Shown here: piece after piece, positions 16,389-26,266 of the stretch
Numbering within the stretch: the stretch's first letter is position 1
Layout of the letters: each line of letters begins with the position of its first letter
Assembly: GCA_028533045.1 (NCBI GenBank)
Contig: JAQQAP010000008.1
Coordinates: 124,001 to 188,000 of the forward strand
Direction of reading: 5' to 3'
Source of the DNA: Spirochaetales bacterium
GTDB lineage: Bacteria > Spirochaetota > Spirochaetia > DSM-2461
Length of the DNA: 64,000 bases
Translations under genes and position numbers: made by a program
Notes under the pieces: model-generated
What the model was told of the DNA's origin: nothing
Database searches by the model: none
What the model saw: only the letters and a program-made list of their open reading frames with translations

Positions 16389-18485
16389 ATGAACGAAAAC
16401 AGTGGCCTTACGTTCTTCGGTAAAATGAAAATTTCAACGAAAATCATATTGAGCAGTATTTTCTTTTTGGTTCCCATGGGAATCATGCTCATTATCAGCT
16501 TGAACAGCATTCAGTATGACATTCGCTTTTCCACCTTGGAAGTCCACGGAAATGAGTATCAGGCTCCCCTGGAATCGCTTCTTCAATATACCCAGGATTA
16601 TTGGTATTACGACAGGGAGGAGGCTAACAACAAAGCTGTCCTCAGTTCCATCCATGATGTGGTTATGGAGTCCTTTGACAAGCTTCAAGGAGTGCAGGAT
16701 TCCATAGGGGAAGATCTTCAGTTTACCGATGAAGGACTAAAGCTCAGGAGCCGGGAGCACCTGGTGCCCTCCTTGATGAAGAGCCGCTGGGAAGATATAC
16801 GAAAGAATGACAGCGAGGAGGAGTACCTCGCTTTGGTCGCCGATATAAGGGAGATGATTACCCATTCCGGGGATACGTCCAATCTTATTCTCGATCCCGA
16901 TTTGGATAGCTATTACCTCATGGACCTTTCTCTTCTTGTCCTTCCCCAGACTCAGGATAGGTTAGGGGAAATCCTTCTGTACGGGGCGCGAGTGCTGGAC
17001 AATCGGGAAAAGGAGGATTCTCCCGGGGTACTTTCTCAGGAGGAGAAGCTTAACTTCTACGTTTACGCCAAGCTGTTGGAGGAATCCGATTATGAACGAA
17101 TCAAGGGTTCCACAAAAACGGCGATTAATGAGGACCCCAACTTTTACGGGATTTACGAACCCTTGCAGAAGGATATTCCCTCTTCCTACAAGAGCTACGA
17201 AATCCCTACTCTCAAGCTTATCGATATGCTTTACGAGTTGGGTACGGAAGATTATGTGAGTATAAGCAGGCAGGAATTCATTTCCGCCGCTATGGAAGCG
17301 AGAAGCCAGAGTTTTTCCTATTGGTACGATGTGGTGGATACGATGGACGGGCTTTTGGAAATCAGAATCGGTTCCTATAGACAGCAGTTCATGAAGTATC
17401 TTGTTTCCGCCATAATTACCCTTGTTTGTGCCTGGGTGATCTTCATCGTCATCAGAAAGAACATACTTACATCCATATCTTCCTTGTTGGCCGCCTTTGA
17501 CAAGGCTACGGGGAATGACCTGAGTACGAGAATCGACATTACCTCCTCCGATGAGATAGGCGAGTGTTCCAACGGTTTTAACGATCTTCTTAAAAAGTTT
17601 TCCGACCTGATGACTAAGCTTCAGAGTATGACCTCCGTACTTACCGAATCGGTACAGAATCTGAATGTTACCTCCCAGGAGGTCTTTGCCACGTCCAATG
17701 ATCAGGCGGCTGCAGTTAAGGAAATCGTCACCACCATGGAAGATTCGGACAGTTTAAGTAAGAGCATTGCCACAAGTATTTCCGATATTTCCCAGCTTGC
17801 CACCGGTACGACCGAAGCGGTAAGAAACGGTTTTGAGATTATCAAAACGACCCTGGATAAGATGAATGAGATAAAGGAGTCCAACGGGGAGACCATTGCG
17901 GGAATCAAGTTCCTGTCGGAAAAGATCGAAAGCATCTGGGAGATTGTTAACCTGATTAACGGTATTGCGGACCAAACGAAAATCATCGCCTTTAATGCGG
18001 AGCTTGAAGCCTCCTCAGCCGGGGAAGCGGGCAAAAGCTTCCAGTTGGTAGCCACGGAGATCCGCCGTCTGGCAGACGGTACGGTTTCCTCCACTTCGGA
18101 AATCAAAAACCGGATCAACGAGATTCAGCACTCCTCGGACACTTTGATTGTTTCTTCTGAAGAGGGAACAAAGAAGATTTCCGAAGGTAACGAGCTGACT
18201 GGGCAGATGAACAGGGTTTTCGAAGGGATTCTCAGTTCCACCGAAAAGACAGCCCAGTCCACCGACCAGATTTCGGTCTCCATAAATCAGCAAGTTTCAT
18301 CGTTTGAACAGATTCTTATTACTCTCAAACAGATTTCCGAAGGTATCGATAACTTCGTTGTGGCTACCAAGGCCAGTGCCACCAGTGCGGAGACCCTGAA
18401 GGATATGGCGGAAGATCTGGATAACAGGATTGAGATGTTCCATGTCCAGAAAGATGATGACGAGCCGATGCTTCTCGAGGATTAA
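16389..18485 (+). CDS. Methyl-accepting chemotaxis protein with periplasmic sensor and non-canonical tip
   Basis: 698 residues. TM1 is near residues 17-38, a periplasmic all-helical sensor spans about 40-335, TM2 about 337-357, then HAMP and a cytoplasmic signalling domain. The hairpin tip reads ADQTKIIAFNAELEASSAGE where the usual form is [20 protein letters not shown]. The central Asn and Glu are kept, but the residues equivalent to Tsr F373, N376 and R388 are Asp, Lys and Ser. The same variant occurs in the Amt-MCP gene just downstream and in the MCP of the convergent che operon. SD caggaga precedes ATG 16389. It forms a two-gene operon with the Amt-MCP gene, with a 24-base gap. Confidence 0.9.
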   Translation: MNENSGLTFFGKMKISTKIILSSIFFLVPMGIMLIISLNSIQYDIRFSTLEVHGNEYQAPLESLLQYTQDYWYYDREEANNKAVLSSIHDVVMESFDKLQGVQDSIGEDLQFTDEGLKLRSREHLVPSLMKSRWEDIRKNDSEEEYLALVADIREMITHSGDTSNLILDPDLDSYYLMDLSLLVLPQTQDRLGEILLYGARVLDNREKEDSPGVLSQEEKLNFYVYAKLLEESDYERIKGSTKTAINEDPNFYGIYEPLQKDIPSSYKSYEIPTLKLIDMLYELGTEDYVSISRQEFISAAMEARSQSFSYWYDVVDTMDGLLEIRIGSYRQQFMKYLVSAIITLVCAWVIFIVIRKNILTSISSLLAAFDKATGNDLSTRIDITSSDEIGECSNGFNDLLKKFSDLMTKLQSMTSVLTESVQNLNVTSQEVFATSNDQAAAVKEIVTTMEDSDSLSKSIATSISDISQLATGTTEAVRNGFEIIKTTLDKMNEIKESNGETIAGIKFLSEKIESIWEIVNLINGIADQTKIIAFNAELEASSAGEAGKSFQLVATEIRRLADGTVSSTSEIKNRINEIQHSSDTLIVSSEEGTKKISEGNELTGQMNRVFEGILSSTEKTAQSTDQISVSINQQVSSFEQILITLKQISEGIDNFVVATKASATSAETLKDMAEDLDNRIEMFHVQKDDDEPMLLED

Positions 18486-18509
18486 GCGCTTAAAAGGGAG
18501 AGTAAACCA

Positions 18510-20759
18510 ATGAGACAATTGCTATCGAGGCTTAAATGGATTATTCTCCTGGCCGGTTTGACCGTAAGTCTTTCCGCCCAGGATAACTATGTGACAAGCG
18601 GAGACTTTGCCGCGATGAGGAGCTCCATTGACTATCTTTGGATTGTTGTGGCCGCATCGCTGGTTTTTCTTATGCAGGCCGGATTCATGGCGGTGGAAGC
18701 GGGACTTTCCCGGGCGAAGAACTCCATAAATGTGGCTATTAAAAATGTGGCCGACTTTATTATTGCCGCCGCCGGTTTTTGGATTGTCGGCTTTGGCTTG
18801 ATGTTCGGCGACAGTTTGGGGGGATTGTTCGGAACCACCGGCTTCTTTGTGGAAATGGACGATACCTGGACGGCGGTCTTTTTCCTGTTCCAAGTAGTCT
18901 TTGTGGGGACTTCTGCGACAATTGACTCCGGTTCCGTGGCGGAACGGACCAAGTTCGCCTCCTACCTGATTATGAGTTTGATTACATCCGTTCTCATATA
19001 TCCCGTTTTCGGGCACTGGGCCTGGGGGAGCTTCTGGCAGGGGACCTCTTTCGGCTGGCTGGAAGGGAAGGGGTTCATCGATTTTGCCGGTTCCACCGTG
19101 GTTCACTCGGTGGGGGCCTGGGTCGGCCTTGCCGGAGCGATTATCATCGGTCCCCGAATCGGGAAGTTCGATAAGGACGGGAAGGCCAAAAAAATCCCCG
19201 GTCATAATCTTCCTTTGGCGTTTCTTGGGGTGTTCATTCTGTTTTTTGGCTGGTTCGGTTTTAACGGGGGAAGTACCCTGGCTGCCAACGATCAGGTCCC
19301 GGGTATTATTGTTAATACGGTTATGGCCGCCAGCTTCGGCGGGCTCTCTGCGGGTATCCTCAGTTGGGTTCTTTCTCCCAACCGCCTTCCCGAGCCGGAG
19401 ATGATCGGAAACGGGATTTTAGGCGGCCTGGTCGCCATTACAGCGGGATGCGCCAGCTTTGGGATTCAGGCATCCGTCGTAGTCGGTATTGCCGCCGGTT
19501 TTCTGATTTACTTTGGCATCTGGTTCCTGGAGAATGTCCTTAAAATTGACGATGTGGTAAGCGCCATCCCGGTTCACGGGTTCTGCGGGGCCTGGGGTAC
19601 TTTTGCGGTAGGGCTTTTTATCAAGCAGGAGTATCTTGATGCGGCCCATATGACCCGCCTGGATCAAATCGGCATTCAGAGCTTGGGAGTTATCTCCGCT
19701 TTTATCTGGTCCTTCGGCCTGGCTTTTCTCTGTTTGAAAATGATTAACGGCGTCCTGGGGCTCCGGGTGAGCCGGGAACACGAAGAGATGGGGCTGAATG
19801 TGGCCGAGCACGGTTCCAGTTCCTCCCTTCTTGAGCTGATTAAAACCACCCGAGAGGTAATAGAAAAAAAAGAGTACGGCAAGGAGATCTCGATTAGCAA
19901 TATCGAACACGGGACCGAAGCGGGAGTCCTTGCCGAAAGCTTTAACGAAATGATGAAGGGGCTGCGGGATGACTTTAATGCTAAAGAGGAGCATCTGAAC
20001 GCCCAGAAAGCCCATATTGAGAAGGCCCGGGCCCAGGAAACCATGCTCCGTTTGAATGTGGACGAGGGGATAAGGAATATCCTCCAGGTTATGGCCAAGG
20101 CCAACGAGCTTTCCCGCAGTGTGGAGAGCGAATCCATGTCGGTGGCCAAATTCGCCCATGAGACGAAGGATAATGTTGCCGTATCGGTCCAGAGTATCCA
20201 GGAAGTCCTGAACAACATGGAAGAGATTCGGACGACCAACACCCGTACCATAGACAGCATGAAGGAGTTGAATAATCAGATCGCCAACATCTGGGAAATA
20301 GTGAAAATCATCTCCAAAGTGGCCGATCAAACCAAGATTCTCGCGTTCAATGCAGAGTTGGAAGCGAATGCCGCCGGTGACGCGGGGAAGAACTTTACCA
20401 TCGTGGCGAAGGAGATCCGGCGTCTGGCGGACAGCACCCTCGGTTCCTCCAAAGATATACGAATCAAGATTACCCAGATTCAGAAATCCTCCGAAGCGCT
20501 CATCGGCTCTGCCAACAATACCTTTGGGGTCATTGAGCAGGGAAATACCCTCTCTTCGGAGATGAATAACCGCATTCTAAAGATTGAGGGAACCTCTACT
20601 GCTTCGGCTTCTTCCGCCGATGTGATTGCCGATTTTATCAATCAGCAGGTGGAGAGCTACAATACGATCTACCGCACTCTTAAGGACATCAGTTCCCAGA
20701 TTGATCAAAGTGAGATAGGGGATGTCGATTATGATGATCCCGCTCTTCTTGAAGTCTGA
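18510..20759 (+). CDS. Ammonium transporter-chemoreceptor fusion (Amt-HAMP-MCP)
   Basis: 749 residues. A signal peptide (about 1-23) is followed by a full Amt/Mep/Rh domain of about 11 helices (residues about 35-425). The pore twin histidines are present, His199 in DFAGSTVVH and His356 in IPVHGFCGAWG, with Asp191. A HAMP-like segment (about 465-490), a coiled coil and an MCP signalling domain follow. The tip is ADQTKILAFNAELEANAAGDAGKNF, the same variant as its operon partner. Amt fused to a histidine kinase is known; fusion to an MCP would make an ammonium chemoreceptor. Whether it also transports is open. It is convergent, with a 2-base gap, to the che/cyclase operon. SD aaaagggagag. Confidence 0.92.
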   Translation: MRQLLSRLKWIILLAGLTVSLSAQDNYVTSGDFAAMRSSIDYLWIVVAASLVFLMQAGFMAVEAGLSRAKNSINVAIKNVADFIIAAAGFWIVGFGLMFGDSLGGLFGTTGFFVEMDDTWTAVFFLFQVVFVGTSATIDSGSVAERTKFASYLIMSLITSVLIYPVFGHWAWGSFWQGTSFGWLEGKGFIDFAGSTVVHSVGAWVGLAGAIIIGPRIGKFDKDGKAKKIPGHNLPLAFLGVFILFFGWFGFNGGSTLAANDQVPGIIVNTVMAASFGGLSAGILSWVLSPNRLPEPEMIGNGILGGLVAITAGCASFGIQASVVVGIAAGFLIYFGIWFLENVLKIDDVVSAIPVHGFCGAWGTFAVGLFIKQEYLDAAHMTRLDQIGIQSLGVISAFIWSFGLAFLCLKMINGVLGLRVSREHEEMGLNVAEHGSSSSLLELIKTTREVIEKKEYGKEISISNIEHGTEAGVLAESFNEMMKGLRDDFNAKEEHLNAQKAHIEKARAQETMLRLNVDEGIRNILQVMAKANELSRSVESESMSVAKFAHETKDNVAVSVQSIQEVLNNMEEIRTTNTRTIDSMKELNNQIANIWEIVKIISKVADQTKILAFNAELEANAAGDAGKNFTIVAKEIRRLADSTLGSSKDIRIKITQIQKSSEALIGSANNTFGVIEQGNTLSSEMNNRILKIEGTSTASASSADVIADFINQQVESYNTIYRTLKDISSQIDQSEIGDVDYDDPALLEV

Positions 20760-20761
20760 TC

Positions 20762-22513
20762 TTACTTGAAATCCAGGGTGACAGCCCCGTCCCAGGAACC
20801 TTCCGGAGCTTTTTCCCGGAAGGTTTCGCAGCGCTCGATAAATTGTTTGGTGGGAAAGTCATCGGCAATGAGTTTCAGGGCATGGTTCAGATATTTCAGA
20901 GCAATTCTCCAGTTCCCGATGATATACATGCGAATCCCTTTCTCATAGGAATCCCGCCAGTCTTCGGAAAATCTTTCCCCCTCAATTTCCAGGGAGTAGA
21001 TTCGGGTGGATTCGCTCTTTCCTTTTACCCTGGCAATGTCCACAAGCCGGGAATAGTGCTCCCGATCCAGCTGGTTTCTCACTTCCTCGGAGATGAGAAT
21101 GGGAACCCGGTAATGCTTTGTTAAGCTTTCGAGGCGGGCGGCCAGGTTTACCGTATCTCCAATGGCGGTGTAGTCAAATTTCTCCGAACAGCCTATGTTC
21201 CCGATGATGGCTTTTCCCCTGTTTAATCCCACCCCAATGGAGAATCCTCCCTCGGGAAGTTTTAAATAGGAGGTATCCGTGTTGGGATATTCCTCTATCA
21301 TCATTTTGGCTGCCCGGGCCGCTCGGGCCGCATTGTCCGGATAGCTGACTGGGGCCCCGAATATGGCATAGATCGCATCGCCGATAAATTTGTCGATGGC
21401 CCCTCCCTGCCACTGGATAATCTCTACCATATTGCTAAAGTGGGAATTGAGAAAATTGACCACGTTGTCCGGTGAGTTCTCTTTCATTATTTGTTCGAAA
21501 TTTCGAATGTGGCAGAAGAGGACGACAATGGTTCTGTTCTCTCCTGTCATGAGATCCTCGTCGGAATCTTTTATAATCAGATCGTCTATAATCTCCGGAG
21601 GGAGGAATTTGGTGAAGGCGCTATAGATGGTTTCCGTTTCGCCTTTCTTTTTCTGAAAGCGGTTGTAGAGAGCTATCATCCTTACGATATGGGCGGTGAG
21701 TTTTAGTCGGCTTTGGGAGGTGATCTTGGCCCCTTTTCTTCCCTCTTTACCGGATATTACGACTCCCCTTTGGCGTACTTCGGGAATCTTCAGACCATCA
21801 TAATAGGAGAGGGTTTTTTCAAAGTCCTTGTTTTCCTCTTTGTTTAGGGCCAGGTTACGGCATTGGGTAAAGAGTTTCTTCTCTTCGCCCTGATCCATTG
21901 GCTTGGCGTAAAAATGTTCTTCCGGTCCCAGGGGTGTTTCAAAGCGAATATAGGCGAAGTCCGAGTGAAGTACGGACATGGTTTGCTGTAAAAGTGTTTG
22001 GTAAAAATGTTTTTGGCTGCTAACGTCCACCGCTCCCAACTCACGGGCGCAGTAAGCTTCATGGATATTGATGAGCAGGGAGGCCTTGGAGCCCGCTTTC
22101 ATCTGATTTTGCGAGGAGGGCCAATCGGGGTTTTCCGATGTCTTTAGAAAACGGTTAGTTTTATGTGTCCTGCTTTGGTGCAGGATTTTCGCCAGGGCGA
22201 TTTTGGTCTCCTGCCGGGAGATATCTTCCCTCCCCAGACTCATTTTAACGGGGAACAGAGGGGCTTGTTCGTGGTCACCCATAAATACCAGGGGAACTTC
22301 TCTTAATTCGGGGAGGGAGCTAAGGAAGAAAATCAGAGAGGCGATGTCCGGGCAGAGGCTGTCTCCGAGCAAAATCAGGGAAGGGGATTTTTCATAGAGT
22401 TCCTTAAAGAAATCTTCCTGAGTGGAGGCCCACAGGGGATTGAACTGTTTAAGTTCATTAATTGTCAAAGCGGCCATTAATTGTGATGATTCCCCGTATA
22501 GTATGTCTCCCAT
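20762..22513 (-). CDS. Class III nucleotide cyclase subunit, C2-like: first metal Asp replaced by His
   Basis: 583 residues. A receiver-like N-terminus (about 1-110, phospho-acceptor not convincing) precedes a middle region that may be GAF-like (about 145-290) and a class III cyclase homology domain (about 320-490). In the domain the first metal-binding position is His335 (LFCHIRNF instead of LFSDIRSF). The second metal Asp379 and the adenine-selecting Lys375 and Asp453 are present. The transition-state pair is intact: Asn456 and Arg460 in VNLAAR. It therefore resembles the C2 half of a paired cyclase. A short tail of about 70 residues looks TPR-like. It is the last gene of the che operon, and its ATG directly follows the stop of the partner cyclase. 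Confidence 0.85.
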   Translation of the reverse strand: MGDILYGESSQLMAALTINELKQFNPLWASTQEDFFKELYEKSPSLILLGDSLCPDIASLIFFLSSLPELREVPLVFMGDHEQAPLFPVKMSLGREDISRQETKIALAKILHQSRTHKTNRFLKTSENPDWPSSQNQMKAGSKASLLINIHEAYCARELGAVDVSSQKHFYQTLLQQTMSVLHSDFAYIRFETPLGPEEHFYAKPMDQGEEKKLFTQCRNLALNKEENKDFEKTLSYYDGLKIPEVRQRGVVISGKEGRKGAKITSQSRLKLTAHIVRMIALYNRFQKKKGETETIYSAFTKFLPPEIIDDLIIKDSDEDLMTGENRTIVVLFCHIRNFEQIMKENSPDNVVNFLNSHFSNMVEIIQWQGGAIDKFIGDAIYAIFGAPVSYPDNAARAARAAKMMIEEYPNTDTSYLKLPEGGFSIGVGLNRGKAIIGNIGCSEKFDYTAIGDTVNLAARLESLTKHYRVPILISEEVRNQLDREHYSRLVDIARVKGKSESTRIYSLEIEGERFSEDWRDSYEKGIRMYIIGNWRIALKYLNHALKLIADDFPTKQFIERCETFREKAPEGSWDGAVTLDFK

Positions 22514-24088
22514 TCAGCTTTCCTTTGGAGTATAGAGCCCTTCCGGCCACTCTTCGTCCTTTCCCTTTTCCAGTACGGTGATGAGGGGGACTCTCTTTGA
22601 GACAGCCCGGGCCACATCGGCGGTAAAGAGAATGTTTTTTTTATAATGCTTGGTGATTCCTTCCAGCTCTTCTGCAATCCCTATTACGTCGCCAATGGCG
22701 GTAAAGGCTCTTTTTGCGTTAGAGCCTATGTTCCCGATAATGGCATCCCCCCGGTGTACGCCGATTCCTATGCGGTAGTGCTCTTCCGAGAGAATCAGGT
22801 TGCTGCAATCCACGTCGGCTACACAGTCTATCATCTCCCTGGCGGCCTGTACGGCACAGAGAACCGGATCCTCCTCTCCTTCGGACAAGCCAAAGATGGC
22901 CACGATGGCGTCACCTATGAATTTATCTATGGTTCCCCCGTACTTTTTGATTTTGTCTACCATGGCCTCAAAGTGGCGGTTGAGGAACTCCACCACATCC
23001 TTGGGGCTGTTGTTCTCCGTTATGGTGGTGAATGAACGGATATCGGAAAAGAGCAGGGTTATCTCCTTCTTTTCTACCTTCCGGGCGCTTTGCTCCCGCT
23101 CCTGTTCTATGAGGTCGGGAATGATATGGGGCGGGACGAATTTGGAGAAGATATTGAAAATCTTCTCCTGCCTTATGGAGTTAAGCGTACTGTTGAGAGA
23201 GTAGTTAAGGGGATACTCCATTTGTCTGGCGTAGCTCCGAATTTCATCCAGGAGGGCTCCTTTGAAGTAGTTGTTATTCAAATGTCCCATATGGAGGCTT
23301 CCCACGGGACTGCCGTCGGAGTCGTTTAGGGGGAGGTAGTAGTAGGAGCTGATTTTTTGGCTTCTCCCGTTTATCCGATTAAAGGACTCTTCGTCGCCAA
23401 AAAGGGTTTCCCGGGGATTTTCCATATCCGCTCCCTGGAAGAGCCGGTAGAAATCGTTAAGGCAGAAGCCCAGAAAGTCCTCATAGTCTTCCCTGACTAT
23501 CCCTTCGGAAGGATAGATATAGGAGTCTACACTGTGGTTGTGGTGGAGGAGAATCACGGCCAGGTGGGTTTGAGTGATTTCCTTTAGTTTTCCCAACAGG
23601 AGGCGGATTGTTTTGGAAAGGACCTCCGTTTCGTAGGGAATGGCCCCTATGTTGCTGCCCACTGTTAATTTCTCCAGAGCGATTAAGAGCCTGTGATTCG
23701 TTTCCTGTTCGGAAAGATCTATGGTCAGGGGGGTGATGATTTTCCGTTTTTCCTCTTTCTTTTCGGTCCCCCTTTCTCCGGCAGAGCGGAAAAAGAGCTC
23801 GCTTGCGGGGTAAACCTCGTCTCCTCCCAGGGCCATGAACAGGTTCTGGAGTTGGGGCGACTCTTTTTTAAGGAGTCCGTAGACCGGCAGTTGGCGGGAA
23901 TTGAAGTACTCCCGGATTCCGCTTAGAACGGCGATCCAGTCGCTCTCTTCCAAATCGAGCAAAAAAGCCCGGGGGATTTGAGACTCCCTTTCAAAGCTGA
24001 GCCGTTCCCGGGAGGGGAGGGGGAGAATCTTATGCTTTTCCCTCCACTTCGTTTCCAGAGTAAGGGAGGGGGACACCATGACAAACAT
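22514..24088 (-). CDS. Class III nucleotide cyclase subunit, C1-like: metal Asp pair kept, transition-state Asn/Arg lost
   Basis: 524 residues. A receiver-like stretch (about 40-102) and a possible GAF-like region (about 130-300) precede the cyclase domain (about 335-500). Both metal-binding aspartates are present (Asp349 in LFSDIRSF, Asp393 in FIGDAI), as are Lys389 and Asp467. The Asn and Arg of the usual VNLAARLE motif are Gly470 and Glu474 (VIGIAEELE). Alone it should be catalytically poor. Its defects complement those of the next gene, so an obligate heterodimer with one full active site is inferred. ATG 24088 lies three bases after the cheA stop and TGA is followed at once by the ATG of the partner, so tight co-expression is expected. 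Confidence 0.86.
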   Translation of the reverse strand: MFVMVSPSLTLETKWREKHKILPLPSRERLSFERESQIPRAFLLDLEESDWIAVLSGIREYFNSRQLPVYGLLKKESPQLQNLFMALGGDEVYPASELFFRSAGERGTEKKEEKRKIITPLTIDLSEQETNHRLLIALEKLTVGSNIGAIPYETEVLSKTIRLLLGKLKEITQTHLAVILLHHNHSVDSYIYPSEGIVREDYEDFLGFCLNDFYRLFQGADMENPRETLFGDEESFNRINGRSQKISSYYYLPLNDSDGSPVGSLHMGHLNNNYFKGALLDEIRSYARQMEYPLNYSLNSTLNSIRQEKIFNIFSKFVPPHIIPDLIEQEREQSARKVEKKEITLLFSDIRSFTTITENNSPKDVVEFLNRHFEAMVDKIKKYGGTIDKFIGDAIVAIFGLSEGEEDPVLCAVQAAREMIDCVADVDCSNLILSEEHYRIGIGVHRGDAIIGNIGSNAKRAFTAIGDVIGIAEELEGITKHYKKNILFTADVARAVSKRVPLITVLEKGKDEEWPEGLYTPKES

Positions 24089-24091
24089 AAC

Positions 24092-26266
24092 TTATCCTAT
24101 GAGATCCCGGACCTTGTCCAGAAGATTTCCCCGGTCAAAGTCTTTCTTGGATACCAGATCATTCCCCCCGATAGAGCGAACTTTCTCCATCAGTTCATCC
24201 TTGTTCTCCGAACTGACCACGATAATGGGGGTGTTCCTGTACTTTGTCTGGCGCCGGACATTTTCTATGAGGGTCAGTCCGTCCATGCGGGGCATTCGCA
24301 CATCGGTAAGAATGAGGTGGAAGTACTGCTCCTTAAGCTTTTCCAGGGCATCGATGCCGTCCACGGCTGTAGAAACGTTAAACTCTCCCATTTCCAGAAT
24401 GGATTTTTCAATTTCCCGGGTGGAAAGGGAGTCGTCCACTACAAGGATCTGTTTGTAATGCTTATCTTCCGGAGTGAACCGTTCTTTGAATTCGATATTC
24501 CTGATTCCTTTGAAGCGGTTTATTAACTCCGGGATGAACAGGATGTTGATAATCTCGAAGTTTTCATCAAAGACGATTCCCTGGAGAACTTTGAGTTTGG
24601 AAAGTTTTCCCGGGAGGGGTTTGAAGATCATGGAGGAAAATTGAATTACCGTGTCCACCGATATGCCTATGATATCCCCCATGGATTCCACCACTACTAT
24701 GGAGAGTTTATCCGACTGGGGCGCCGCTTCCTCATCGAGTAAGGCGGAAAGAGGGTAGACCGGAATAATCATATCTCGCAGGCGTATGACGTTCCGATTG
24801 TACATCATCATTACCTCATCCCTTTTGATGATGAGAATCTCCTTTACAAAGGCGGCGGGAATAAGGAATTTTTTCTCCTGAACCGATACGAAGAAGCCGT
24901 CCACCGTGGCCAGGGAGAGGGGGAGGGACAGTTCAAAATCGGTTCCCTTGCCCGGTTCGCTCTTAACGGTGATTTTTCCCTTGGTTTTTTCCACATTGGT
25001 GCGGACAATATCCAGGCCCACCCCTCGTCCGGAGAGGCTTGTCACCTTTTGCGTTGTGGTAAAGCCCGACTGGAAGAGATAGCTTGAGAGGGCTCCCCGG
25101 TCCATCTTTTGGATCTCCTCCTCCATCTCCGGGTAGAGGGAGATCGCTTTCTGGCGTATGGCGTCGTAATCCAGTCCCTTGCCGTCATCGGAAATCTGTA
25201 TGTTCACTCTCCCGCTCTCGGCGATACATCTTACGGTGAGGTTGCCCCGGGGGGGCTTGCCGGCGCTTTTTCTTACTTCCGGCGTTTCGAGTCCGTGGTC
25301 TATGGCGTTTCTGATCAGGTGGATGACCGGGTCGTTTATATGTTCCAGAATGGCCTTATCCAGCAGAATGTTGGAGCCGATTATCTTGAATTCCACTTCC
25401 TTTCCTATGAGCAGGGAGATCTCTTCCACCATTTTCTTTAAGGGATCCATGACAATGTTAAGGGGAAGCATTTGGAGACTGAGGATATCTTCCTGAAGCT
25501 CAAAGCTCATATGTTCCAGCTGGACCATCTCGTCTATGTAGGTCTTCCGTATGTCCTGAGTCAGCTTGAGATCTTTGCTCAGGTTTTTAATTACCCCTTC
25601 CGTTTCGGCCTTTCCCGGGAGATTTCTCAGCCTTCTTAAACTGTCGCGCAGGCCCTCTTCAAGAAGGGCGAGATTTTCGTTTTCCCGTTTAAACTGGAAC
25701 TGCTGGATAATGACCCCATTCAGCTTTTTGACTATATCATCGATTTTGCTGACTTTGATTCGGATGGTCTCATAATCTCCCAAGCCTCCCGTATCATCGC
25801 TCTCCTCCTCGGAAAAAGAGCCCGATGTCCGGTCCGCTGGGGATTTGAAGTCATCCTCCAGGTCTTCAATAGAGTAATTCTGCCCCGATTCGGCCTTGCG
25901 GAAGAGTTCCCTGAGCTTTTTGATCTGAATGTCGTCCGTCCCGGAGACTTTTACTTTCTTGAGTCCTTCCTCCATATATCCCACGGCGGAAAGAACAAGT
26001 TGAAAAAGGCTGTTGCCCAAGGGAACCTTCTTTTCCCGGACGCCCTTAAAGAGGTTTTCCAATTCATGGCTGATGGATTCGATCTTTTTGTAATCCATCA
26101 TTCGGGCGGCTCCCTTAAGGGTGTGGAGAAGCCGTAATAACTCGGCCAGGTTTTCCCTATCCTCCGGGGTTTTTCTCAGGGCAATGATGATGTCGCTCAG
26201 GGCGGTGAGGTTCTCTCTGGATTCGCTGACGTAATTGTCAATAAAAGACTTTTTATCGATGGCCAT
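24092..26266 (-). CDS. cheA: Chemotaxis histidine kinase CheA with C-terminal receiver domain
   Basis: 724 residues. HPt domain with phospho-acceptor His48 in LLHTLKGAA, an acidic linker, dimerisation helices, HATPase_c (N box HLIRNAIDHG, G1 DDGKGLD, G2 GRGVGLDIV), a CheW-like domain and a C-terminal REC with acceptor Asp655 in LILTDVRMP. The fused receiver is typical of alternative (non-flagellar) chemosensory systems and can act as a phosphate sink or output. No separate CheY is encoded in this operon. It overlaps cheR by 14 bases and is followed after three bases by the first cyclase gene. Confidence 0.95.
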   Translation of the reverse strand: MAIDKKSFIDNYVSESRENLTALSDIIIALRKTPEDRENLAELLRLLHTLKGAARMMDYKKIESISHELENLFKGVREKKVPLGNSLFQLVLSAVGYMEEGLKKVKVSGTDDIQIKKLRELFRKAESGQNYSIEDLEDDFKSPADRTSGSFSEEESDDTGGLGDYETIRIKVSKIDDIVKKLNGVIIQQFQFKRENENLALLEEGLRDSLRRLRNLPGKAETEGVIKNLSKDLKLTQDIRKTYIDEMVQLEHMSFELQEDILSLQMLPLNIVMDPLKKMVEEISLLIGKEVEFKIIGSNILLDKAILEHINDPVIHLIRNAIDHGLETPEVRKSAGKPPRGNLTVRCIAESGRVNIQISDDGKGLDYDAIRQKAISLYPEMEEEIQKMDRGALSSYLFQSGFTTTQKVTSLSGRGVGLDIVRTNVEKTKGKITVKSEPGKGTDFELSLPLSLATVDGFFVSVQEKKFLIPAAFVKEILIIKRDEVMMMYNRNVIRLRDMIIPVYPLSALLDEEAAPQSDKLSIVVVESMGDIIGISVDTVIQFSSMIFKPLPGKLSKLKVLQGIVFDENFEIINILFIPELINRFKGIRNIEFKERFTPEDKHYKQILVVDDSLSTREIEKSILEMGEFNVSTAVDGIDALEKLKEQYFHLILTDVRMPRMDGLTLIENVRRQTKYRNTPIIVVSSENKDELMEKVRSIGGNDLVSKKDFDRGNLLDKVRDLIG

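Noticed and set aside
18510-20759. Amt-MCP fusion as a sequencing or assembly artefact
   Set aside because: The frame is continuous, a HAMP-like linker joins the parts, and an independent paralogue with the same plan exists at 57831.
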